NCBI GenBank assembly: GCA_004357435.1
Contig: SMVS01000105.1
Span: 1 to 5,100, forward strand
Reading direction: 5' to 3'
Origin: Nitrospina sp.
GTDB lineage: Bacteria > Nitrospinota > Nitrospinia > Nitrospinales > Nitrospinaceae
Length of the DNA stretch: 5,100 bases
A program made the translations under genes and the position numbers. Each line of letters starts with the position of its first letter. The stretch's first letter is position 1. The notes beneath the pieces are model-generated. The model was not told where the DNA came from. It did no database searches and worked only from the letters and a program-made list of their open reading frames with translations. Shown one piece after another: positions 1 through 4,707 of the stretch.

Positions 1-681
1 GTAGATCAGCAAACTGCCCGTCAGAGGTTTGCCGATTCCCAGAATCAGTTTTAAAGTTTCCACTGCCTGGATGTTGCCGATGATCCCCGCCAGCACGCCC
101 AGCACGCCGCCTTCCTGACAATTCGGTACCAGACCCGCCGGCGGTGGTTCGGGATACAAGCACCGGTAGCAGGGACCGGCCTTCGGTTGAAACACCGTGG
201 CCTGGCCTTCGAACCGGAATATACTGCCGTGGATATTGACCTTGTTCATGAAAACGCAGGCGTCGTTGATGAGAAAACGGGTCGGAAAATTATCGGAGCC
301 GTCCACAATGTAATCGTAGTTTTCAAACAGGGCGCGGATGTTCTGCGAGGTGAGCCTTTCATTGAACGTCGTCACCTGTACATCCGGGTTGAGTTTCTGG
401 ATGGTCATCCGCGCGGATTCCGTCTTCAACATGCCGATGCGCTCGGTGGAGTGCAGAATTTGGCGTTGTAGATTGCTGAGATCGACCCGGTCAAAATCCA
501 CGATGCCGAGATGGCCCACTCCGGCGGCGGCCAGGTAATAGCCCGCAGGGGACCCCAGCCCGCCGGCGCCGATCAACAGAACCCGGGCGTCCAGCAGTTT
601 GCGTTGCCCCACGCCTCCCACCTCCGGCAGGATGATGTGCCGGCTGTACCGCTCGACTTGCTCGTCGGTAAAATCTGCCAT
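1..681 (-). CDS. moeB: MoeB/ThiF-family E1-like adenylyltransferase (partial, C-terminus off the left edge)
   Basis: Translating the minus strand from the ATG at 681 gives 227 codons with no stop before the window edge. The family uses ATP to adenylate the C-terminal glycine of a ubiquitin-fold sulfur carrier (MoaD, ThiS, CysO) in the cytoplasm. Visible features: nucleotide loop GAGGLGSP (residues 38-45), acidic DFD (62-64), Arg14, Arg73, Lys86 and Asp130, which fall at the same numbers as the ATP-site residues of E. coli MoeB. The first zinc pair is CYRC (171-174) and the likely catalytic cysteine is Cys188 in PNCQEGG. The second zinc pair and any C-terminal rhodanese domain (as in MoeZ) would lie outside the window. 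Its start codon overlaps the carrier's stop (TAATG), so the two are probably translationally coupled. The carrier next door is CysO-like, so CysO activation is the most likely job. ThiF- or MoeZ-type naming is equally possible. Confidence 0.93.
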   Translation of the reverse strand, partial: MADFTDEQVERYSRHIILPEVGGVGQRKLLDARVLLIGAGGLGSPAGYYLAAAGVGHLGIVDFDRVDLSNLQRQILHSTERIGMLKTESARMTIQKLNPDVQVTTFNERLTSQNIRALFENYDYIVDGSDNFPTRFLINDACVFMNKVNIHGSIFRFEGQATVFQPKAGPCYRCLYPEPPPAGLVPNCQEGGVLGVLAGIIGNIQAVETLKLILGIGKPLTGSLLIY

Positions 682-965
682 TATCCGTTCAGACCGCCGG
701 CAATGGCGGGTATGATGGACACTTCATCTCCATCCTTGATGGCTGTTTTTTCCCCATCCAGAAAACGGATGTCCTCTTCGTTCAAATAAATATTGATGAA
801 CCGGCGCGGCGTCCCGTTTTCTTCGCAAATGCGTTCTTTGATTCCGGCGTACTGCGATTCGAGGCTGTTCAACATATCAGCGATGGTTTCTCCTTCAGCC
901 GAGAGCTCGCTTTGGTTGTTGGTCAGCTTCATCAGCGGAGTGGGGATTCGGACTTTTATGGGCAT
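681..965 (-). CDS. cysO: CysO-like ubiquitin-fold sulfur carrier with C-terminal LNG extension
   Basis: A 94-residue MoaD/ThiS-superfamily protein. Such carriers hold sulfur as a thiocarboxylate on a C-terminal Gly-Gly and donate it to a biosynthetic enzyme. From memory it matches M. tuberculosis CysO closely: an IPT start, then RRFINIYLNEEDIRF (54-68), DGDEVSIIPAIAGG (78-91). CysO delivers sulfur to cysteine synthase CysM. Unlike a mature carrier the protein runs three residues past the glycines: Gly90-Gly91-Leu-Asn-Gly-stop. The diglycine must be exposed by proteolysis before adenylation. The start is well set: a perfect AAGGAG (980-975 on the minus strand) lies 9 nt before the ATG. The preceding threonine synthase gene ends 14 bp upstream. 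The stop TAA shares one base with the moeB ATG. The CysO assignment rests on sequence resemblance and neighbours. A MoaD or ThiS role is less likely because the sequence fits CysO better and cysteine synthase is in the same operon. Confidence 0.9.
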   Translation of the reverse strand: MPIKVRIPTPLMKLTNNQSELSAEGETIADMLNSLESQYAGIKERICEENGTPRRFINIYLNEEDIRFLDGEKTAIKDGDEVSIIPAIAGGLNG

Positions 966-979
966 GATGTTTCTCTCCT

Positions 980-2218
980 TTATACCGTTATGCCGTTGGC
1001 AAACAGTTCTTCAAAATGGTCTAATTTAGGTTCGATCACCGTCGGGGCTTCAAAGTGGCCTTGCAACGCTTCCTGCGTTTTGAGCCCGTTGCCGGTGATA
1101 CAGAGTACGGTCAGTTCGTCTTTTTTTATCCGGCCCTGACCGATCAACTTTTTCAAAACACCGAGGGTGACACCACCGGCGGTTTCCGTGAAGATGCCTT
1201 CGGTCTCGGCCAGTAACTTCATGCACTCTACGATTTCCTCGTCGTCGACATCCTCGCCCCAGCCGCCGCTCTCGTTGGCGGTTTTGATTCCGTAGTAACC
1301 GTCAGCCGGGTTGCCGATGGCAATCGACTTCGCGATGGTGTTGGGTTTGACCGGCTTGATGGTTTCCGACCCGGCTTTGATCGCCGTGGTGACGGGCGAA
1401 CAGCCGGTCGCCTGCGCCGCGAATATTTTGGTCTGCACCTTGCCGATCAGGTCGAGCGATTCAAATTCGTGCAGGGCTTTCCATATCTTGACGATCAATG
1501 AACTGCCGGCCACCGGGACCACCACGTTGTCCGGCGCTTTCCAGCCCAACTGCTCGGCGATTTCGTATCCGTAAGAGCGGGAGCCGTCCCCATAATAGGC
1601 GCGAATGTTGATGTTGACGAACGCCCATGGATGGTTGGTCGCGATCTCACTGCACAAACGGTTGACGTCGTCATAACTGCCGTTCACCGCAATGAGTTGC
1701 GATCCGTATATCAAGGTACCAAGAATTTTACCCGCTTCCAGCCCGTCGGGAATAAAGATACAGCTTTTGAGTCCCGCTTCCGCCGCATGGGCCGCTACGG
1801 AATTCGCCAGGTTGCCAGTGGAAGCGCAGGACACCGTGTCGAATCCGAACTCCATGGCCTTGGCCACGGCGACCGCGACCACCCGGTCCTTGAAAGAAAA
1901 TGTGGGATGGTTCACCGAGTCGTTTTTTATATACAGCTGGTCCAGGCCCAGCTTTTTACCCAGGTTTTTGGCGCGCACCAGCGGCGTGTACCCGGTATGC
2001 AATCCGACCGTCGGTTCTTCATCGATCGGCATGAACTCCTTGTAGCGCCACATGGTCGGCGGACCGGCCTCGATGGATTTTCGACTGACCACCTTTCTGA
2101 TGCCTTCGTAATCGTAATCCACTTCCAACGGCCCGAAGCAATATTCACAGACATGGATCGGCAGTTTTTCGTAATTTTTACCGCATTCTTTGCAACGCAG
2201 TCCCTTAACAAATCCCAT
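980..2218 (-). CDS. thrC: Threonine synthase (PLP-dependent)
   Basis: A full-length 412-residue fold-type II PLP enzyme. The family converts O-phospho-L-homoserine and water to threonine and phosphate, the last step of threonine synthesis. Order of features: N-terminal zinc-ribbon-like CKEC (9-12) and CEYC (24-27); HTGYTPL (74-80); PLP lysine Lys110 in TFSFKDR; cofactor loop ASTGNLANS (132-140); glycine/serine-rich PVAGSS in mid-protein; ETAGGVTLGVLKKL and ITGNGLKT toward the C-terminus, the last two being typical of threonine synthase. It lies 16 bp after the cysteine synthase gene and 14 bp before the sulfur carrier gene, so it belongs to the same transcript. The SD before the ATG is modest (GAG in ttgagatcct). 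Placement inside a sulfur-carrier operon raises the possibility of a second, sulfur-related substrate, but nothing in the sequence demonstrates that. Confidence 0.95.
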   Translation of the reverse strand: MGFVKGLRCKECGKNYEKLPIHVCEYCFGPLEVDYDYEGIRKVVSRKSIEAGPPTMWRYKEFMPIDEEPTVGLHTGYTPLVRAKNLGKKLGLDQLYIKNDSVNHPTFSFKDRVVAVAVAKAMEFGFDTVSCASTGNLANSVAAHAAEAGLKSCIFIPDGLEAGKILGTLIYGSQLIAVNGSYDDVNRLCSEIATNHPWAFVNINIRAYYGDGSRSYGYEIAEQLGWKAPDNVVVPVAGSSLIVKIWKALHEFESLDLIGKVQTKIFAAQATGCSPVTTAIKAGSETIKPVKPNTIAKSIAIGNPADGYYGIKTANESGGWGEDVDDEEIVECMKLLAETEGIFTETAGGVTLGVLKKLIGQGRIKKDELTVLCITGNGLKTQEALQGHFEAPTVIEPKLDHFEELFANGITV

Positions 2219-2234
2219 AGGATCTCAACTCAGA

Positions 2235-3170
2235 TTAAAAGTATTGATAAAAACTGAAGTACCGTTCGCCGGTGTCGGGCAGAATGGCGACCACATTTTT
2301 GCCCGCACCCATTTCACCGGCCAACTGATAGGCGGCGCACAGGGCGGCTCCGGAAGAAATTCCCACCAGCAGGCCTTCCTCCTTGGCCAGCCGCTGGGTA
2401 AACTTAAAAGCATCTTCATCGGAGACCGGCCGGATGTCGTCGACGATATCCATGTTTAAAACCTTGGGTAAAAATCCCGCGCCGATACCCTGAATTTTAT
2501 GAGGGCCGGGCGCTTGGCCGGACAGCACGGCGGATGTGGCCGGCTCGACCCCCACGATTTTGGTGGACCCAAAATGCTCTTTCAACACCTCTCCCGTGCC
2601 GGTGATGGTGCCGCCGGTGCCAATGCCGGAAACCAACGCATCCACTGTTTCCCCTTCCATGGCCGAAATAATTTCGGGGCCGGTGGTCTGCCGGTGAACC
2701 TCCGGGTTGGCAGGGTTGTTGAACTGTTGCGGCATGTAATACTCCGGGTTGGCCGCCAGCAGTTCCTCCGCCCGCTCGATGGTGCCCTGCATGCCGAATT
2801 CGGCACGACTCAAATCGATTATGGCGCCATAGCTTTCGAGAATGGCGCGGCGTTCCATGCTCATGTTTTCCGACATGACCAGGATCACCTTGTAGCCCTT
2901 CACCGCGCCCACCAACGCCAGACCGATGCCGGTGTTGCCACTGGTCGGTTCAATGATGGTCGCGCCCGGTTTCAGCAGACCCTTTTTCTCGGCGTCCTCC
3001 ACCATCGCGAGAGCGATCCGGTCCTTGACACTGCCGCCCGGGTTGGCGGACTCCAGCTTGACAAAAATATTGGAGCCGTTGGCCGGCACCACTTTGTTTA
3101 GTTTGACCAGAGGGGTGCCCCCGATCAGCTCTAAACTACTATCGGATTTGCATTTAAAATTTTCGATCAT
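2235..3170 (-). CDS. cysK: Cysteine synthase, CysK-type (O-acetylserine sulfhydrylase family)
   Basis: A complete 311-residue PLP enzyme, first gene of the operon. The family joins a sulfur donor to an activated serine to make cysteine and acts in the cytoplasm. Visible: LELIGGTPLVKLN (13-25), PLP lysine Lys49 in NPGGSVKDR, substrate loop TSGNT (76-80), PLP-phosphate loop GTGGT (184-188), HKIQGIGAGF (224-233), Ser272 in GISSGAA, and PDTGERY (298-304). Length is typical. HKIQGIGAGF is the signature of O-acetylserine-dependent CysK. In M. tuberculosis CysM, which uses O-phosphoserine and CysO, I recall an LRNMDEGF segment there with phosphate-binding Arg220, and this protein has Gln227 at that position. 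Motifs therefore say CysK, while the sulfur-carrier neighbours suggest use of CysO-thiocarboxylate. The ATG at 3170 is 42 nt from the promoter -10; its SD is weak (GAGCGGGA immediately upstream). Confidence 0.95.
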   Translation of the reverse strand: MIENFKCKSDSSLELIGGTPLVKLNKVVPANGSNIFVKLESANPGGSVKDRIALAMVEDAEKKGLLKPGATIIEPTSGNTGIGLALVGAVKGYKVILVMSENMSMERRAILESYGAIIDLSRAEFGMQGTIERAEELLAANPEYYMPQQFNNPANPEVHRQTTGPEIISAMEGETVDALVSGIGTGGTITGTGEVLKEHFGSTKIVGVEPATSAVLSGQAPGPHKIQGIGAGFLPKVLNMDIVDDIRPVSDEDAFKFTQRLAKEEGLLVGISSGAALCAAYQLAGEMGAGKNVVAILPDTGERYFSFYQYF

Positions 3171-3211
3171 TCCCGCTCACGGCCTTTTGACAAAATTTGG
3201 GCAAATAAAAA

Positions 3212-3239
3212 ATTATACGGAAACCCTGTATGAAGTCAA
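3212..3239 (-). promoter_or_regulatory. Sigma-70-type promoter of the cysK-thrC-cysO-moeB operon
   Basis: On the minus strand TTGACT (3239-3234) is followed after 16 bp by a perfect TATAAT (3217-3212). Transcription would start near 3205, giving a leader of about 35 nt before the cysK ATG at 3170. No other promoter-like gap exists in the operon, so all four genes probably depend on this region. One ACCCTG hexamer (3223-3228) sits inside the spacer, where a bound protein could block polymerase. Confidence 0.75.
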
Positions 3240-3255
3240 TAGTTTACAAAATCCT

Positions 3256-3271
3256 GCAGGGTCAACCCTGC
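3256..3271. promoter_or_regulatory. Perfect palindrome, candidate operator upstream of the operon promoter
   Basis: GCAGGGT-CA-ACCCTGC has two exact 7-bp arms and a 2-bp centre. It lies 16 bp upstream of the -35 box of the cysK promoter, centred about 58 bp before the predicted start, a usual position for an activator. Its two-base centre is too tight for a good RNA hairpin, and no T-run follows on either strand, so a DNA-binding site is likelier than a terminator. Confidence 0.5.
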
Positions 3272-3301
3272 CAGCGGCCTTGAGAGCCGATCATAAAACC
3301 A

Positions 3302-3310
3302 ATTATAGCA
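3302..3310 (-). promoter_or_regulatory. Possible second upstream promoter (extended -10)
   Basis: The minus strand reads TGCTATAAT from 3310 to 3302, an exact extended -10 (TGnTATAAT). There is no good -35 (TTTTTC at the 17-bp position), which extended -10 promoters can do without. A transcript would start near 3295 and run through the palindrome at 3256-3271 and the downstream promoter. Confidence 0.4.
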
Positions 3311-3428
3311 CGCTTCCAAACCCCGAAAAACCCGCTGAATGCCTTAAAAACAAATATTTTGCAAACTCGGCGGAGGTTGTGTTCCGGCCCGTGGGCGTGC
3401 CTAAAATCGGCAGGGGTGACGATTCTGG

Positions 3429-3446
3429 CAGGGTTATGGTACCCTG
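3429..3446. promoter_or_regulatory. Second CAGGGT/ACCCTG inverted repeat
   Basis: CAGGGT, six bases (tatggt), then ACCCTG: the same arms as the palindrome at 3256-3271 but with a wider centre. It lies about 80 bp before the ATG of the plus-strand 120-residue gene, on the far side of the same gap. Shared arms suggest one regulator could contact both; the different spacing argues for caution. Confidence 0.35.
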
Positions 3447-3526
3447 TGGCTCTTGAGGTTTGCATCCAGAGGATTGTAACTATTGACCGTTTTATTTTGG
3501 GTTGGCTGGATTTTACAGGACGGATT

Positions 3527-3889
3527 ATGAGCGGACAAAGTTTGCTGGTTGAAATCAAGCGGAGCCTGCCGCTACGCGCCTATGGCAACGGACCGGTGAT
3601 GGAGCTTTTGCGCGAGATGGGCATTCCGGCCAACAAGAAAACGCCGCTGGTGGTTTCTGACGTGTTCCGCGACAGTGAGTCCGGCGAGATCGTCTGCCAG
3701 GTCGCCGTCGAGGGCCATGAAAAAATCAGCGCCGCGCTGACCAACCTGAAACTGGACATCACCCATCCCCTGCACCGCAAAGTGCGAGACTACCGCAACG
3801 AAGTCGCCAACGCCCTCGCCCAGCCCGATCAAAAGCCCGGCATCAACTCCCAATCCTTCCGCATCGGCAATTTGTACGGCAAAAAGTGA
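3527..3889 (+). CDS. Conserved-looking hypothetical protein, 120 aa
   Basis: I do not recognise this protein. The ATG at 3527 is chosen because AGGACGG (3517-3523) is placed well before it; the open frame continues upstream to 3359, but that stretch reads like non-coding sequence. The product is soluble, with no signal peptide or membrane segment. A basic, likely amphipathic start (LLVEIKRSLPLRAYGNG, 6-22) and a helix with VMELLREMGI (24-33) precede a strand-turn-strand part, LVVSDVFRD (41-49) and EIVCQVAVEG (54-63). A conserved-looking LDITHPLHRKVRDYR (76-90) and a polar tail follow. GC-rich composition and codon use match the flanking chromosome, so it looks native. It diverges from the cysteine operon, but a functional link to it is only possible, not shown. 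Confidence 0.75.
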   Translation: MSGQSLLVEIKRSLPLRAYGNGPVMELLREMGIPANKKTPLVVSDVFRDSESGEIVCQVAVEGHEKISAALTNLKLDITHPLHRKVRDYRNEVANALAQPDQKPGINSQSFRIGNLYGKK

Positions 3890-3929
3890 GCCAGAGCTCC
3901 CGATTTGTTGGAGTGCCTCTGCGGGCAAA

Positions 3930-3958
3930 TTAAACATTCATTTATCATAAAGTTTAAT
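3930..3958 (+). promoter_or_regulatory. Weak candidate promoter of the AT-rich gene pair
   Basis: TTAAAC (3930-3935) and TTTAAT (3953-3958) are 17 bp apart; the -10 matches the consensus at five positions and the -35 at three. AT-rich sequence makes such matches common. If real, transcription would start near 3965, inside the 5' arm of the hairpin at 3961-3988. Confidence 0.25.
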
Positions 3959-3960
3959 AT

Positions 3961-3993
3961 ATTATCGGAGCATGTAATGCCTGATAATTTTTT
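3961..3993 (+). terminator. Terminator-like hairpin with six-T run abutting a ribosome binding site
   Basis: Left arm ATTATC-GG-a-GCAT (3961-3973), loop GTA, right arm ATGC-CT-GATAAT (3977-3988). That makes a 12-pair stem with one G-T wobble, a bulged A and a 3-nt loop. Six T residues (3988-3993) follow, and the SD GAGGA of the next gene starts at 3994. It has the form of an intrinsic terminator for the gene ending at 3889, or of an attenuator in the leader of the gene starting at 4005. The stem is AT-rich, so its strength is uncertain. Confidence 0.55.
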
Positions 3994-4004
3994 GAGGAAT
4001 AAAA

Positions 4005-4307
4005 ATGTTTGATAAACAGTTTGTTGAAAGCCTTCCAGAAAATTTACCCTTAGCATTAAGGTGTATTTCAGGTAAGTTCAGTAAAGTTAGTAGGGATTTA
4101 CATGCTAAATATGGACATACGAATATTTTAAATGCCGTTGACCTTTACTTGGAAGCATATGCTTTTTTTCAGGTTTTTTCTGAGGCAAATGGTTTGAAAA
4201 TAAATTTTCCACCTTTAGAGTCAGCGGAAGATGCTGTGAATATAGTTACTGATATTTTTAACAATGAAATAAAAAAACTTTGGAGAATCATAAGGAAAAA
4301 TATTTAA
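4005..4307 (+). CDS. Hypothetical protein, 100 aa, first gene of AT-rich pair
   Basis: I do not recognise this protein. The ATG at 4005 has a good SD (GAGGA, 3994-3998) six bases away, which fixes the start. The product looks soluble and mainly helical: a helix around LALRCISGKFSKVSRDLHAKY (16-36), a second around ILNAVDLYLEAYAFFQVFSEA (41-61) rich in aromatics, a turn at NFPPLES (67-73), and a basic C-terminal helix ending KKLWRIIRKNI (90-100). There is no signal peptide, and the hydrophobic stretch is too short and broken for a clear membrane segment. It overlaps the next gene by 28 bp, so the two are probably co-expressed and may act together. A small two-gene unit on an AT-rich insert would fit a toxin-antitoxin, phage-related or defence role, but no motif supports any of these. 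Confidence 0.7.
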   Translation: MFDKQFVESLPENLPLALRCISGKFSKVSRDLHAKYGHTNILNAVDLYLEAYAFFQVFSEANGLKINFPPLESAEDAVNIVTDIFNNEIKKLWRIIRKNI

Positions 4308-4678
4308 TACATTTTGGCCAGTCTTTTGCGTATGAATTTTCTGAGGAGGGCTTAGATCGAATTCAAATATTAATTAATGAGCTAAGGGATCTAATTTCTG
4401 ATTCGAACACTATTGATGAAAATCATAAACTAAGGCTTTTAAAAAGGTTAGAAAATTTGCAATTGGAACTTCATAAAAGGGTTTCAAATTTGGACCGATT
4501 TTGGGGTTTTGTTGGGGATGCGGGGGTTGTATTAGGAAAATTTGGCAATGATGTTAAACCCATTGTAGACAGAATTAGAGAGATGCTGGGAATAGTTTGG
4601 CGAACTCAGGCAAAATCAGAAGAACTTGAAAGCAATGCTGAGAATCTTTTATTAAACCCGAAGGATAGTGAAAATTAA
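4280..4678 (+). CDS. Hypothetical helical protein, 132 aa, second gene of AT-rich pair
   Basis: Function unknown. An in-frame TGA at 4265 limits the start; the first usable codon is TTG at 4280, inside the end of the preceding gene and without its own SD. An AAGGA at 4292-4296 lies ahead of an ATA codon at 4307 that would give a protein nine residues shorter. Residues 25-69 look like a charged coiled-coil-type helix (LDRIQILINELRDL, then LRLLKRLENLQLELHKRV). A distinctive glycine and aromatic segment follows, DRFWGFVGDAGVVLGKFG (72-89), then a helix VKPIVDRIREMLGIVW (92-107) and a polar tail. FVGDAGVVLGKFG is mildly hydrophobic but interrupted by Asp and Lys, so a membrane segment is doubtful. 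I have an unverified impression that this FWG...VWRTQA core recurs in uncharacterised proteobacterial proteins. Co-translation with the gene before it is likely from the 28-bp overlap. Confidence 0.7.
   Translation: MENHKEKYLIHFGQSFAYEFSEEGLDRIQILINELRDLISDSNTIDENHKLRLLKRLENLQLELHKRVSNLDRFWGFVGDAGVVLGKFGNDVKPIVDRIREMLGIVWRTQAKSEELESNAENLLLNPKDSEN
4292..4296 (+). promoter_or_regulatory. Internal SD-like site before the gene junction
   Basis: AAGGA sits inside the last codons of the 100-residue gene, 10 nt before an ATA codon that overlaps that gene's stop (TAATA, 4305-4309). It matches the layout of a coupled restart with ATA in place of ATG. It could serve an unusual ATA start, or be left over from a mutated ATG. 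Confidence 0.3.
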
Positions 4679-4707
4679 ATTTTCAGACATTGGCCGCGCG
4701 CCTGGCG

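Larger units (their letters stand above)
3171..3526. other. Divergent intergenic region, 356 bp, no convincing gene
   Basis: This gap separates the minus-strand cysteine operon from the plus-strand 120-residue gene. It contains a strong minus-strand promoter at 3212-3239, a second extended -10 at 3302-3310, and five ACCCTG/CAGGGT hexamers (3223-3228, 3257-3262, 3265-3270, 3429-3434, 3441-3446). Open frames across it on both strands lack plausible protein character and ribosome sites. No clear promoter for the plus-strand gene was found: TTGACC at 3483-3488 has no -10 partner at proper spacing. Confidence 0.75.
3926..4685. other. AT-rich insert carrying two small genes
   Basis: Composition drops abruptly near 3926 and recovers near 4685. 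The line 4081-4140 has 19 G+C in 60, while 3661-3720 in the neighbouring gene has 40 in 60. Both genes inside prefer TTA, AAA, TTT and ATA-type codons that the neighbours avoid. No integrase, transposase, tRNA or terminal inverted repeat is visible. The octamer AAATTAAA occurs at both edges (3927-3934 and 4672-4679) but is too simple to prove a target duplication. Horizontal acquisition of a small cassette is the best explanation. Confidence 0.65.

Noticed and set aside
1631..2257. 208-codon plus-strand open frame across threonine synthase
   Set aside because: Antisense to a clear thrC with all motifs; its translation has no recognisable family character and is rich in His/Arg typical of GC-rich shadow frames.
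2499..3101. 200-codon plus-strand open frame across cysteine synthase
   Set aside because: Antisense shadow of cysK with biased, repetitive composition and no ribosome site.
3187..3216. Plus-strand TTGACA at 3187-3192 as a divergent promoter
   Set aside because: The -35 is perfect, but the best -10 (AATTAT, 18 bp away) is just the near-symmetric reverse of the operon's TATAAT, and the next plus-strand gene is 300 bp away.
3230..3283. 17-codon plus-strand open frame as a leader peptide
   Set aside because: It has no SD, it runs opposite to the operon, and nothing in its codons suggests attenuation.
3483..3488. TTGACC as the -35 of the 120-residue gene
   Set aside because: No -10-like hexamer lies 16-18 bp downstream, and the start would fall onto the SD.
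3359..3526. Upstream extension of the 120-residue gene to an ATG at 3359
   Set aside because: The added 56 residues look non-coding, the 3359 ATG lacks a good SD and the ATG at 3527 has one.
3262..3558. 98-codon minus-strand open frame in the divergent gap
   Set aside because: It overlaps the start of the plus-strand gene, promoter elements and both inverted repeats, and its translation looks random.
4670..4684. Palindrome GAAAATT-A-AATTTTC at the end of the second cassette gene as a terminator
   Set aside because: An A/T-only arm with a one-base centre cannot form a stable hairpin, and no U-run follows.
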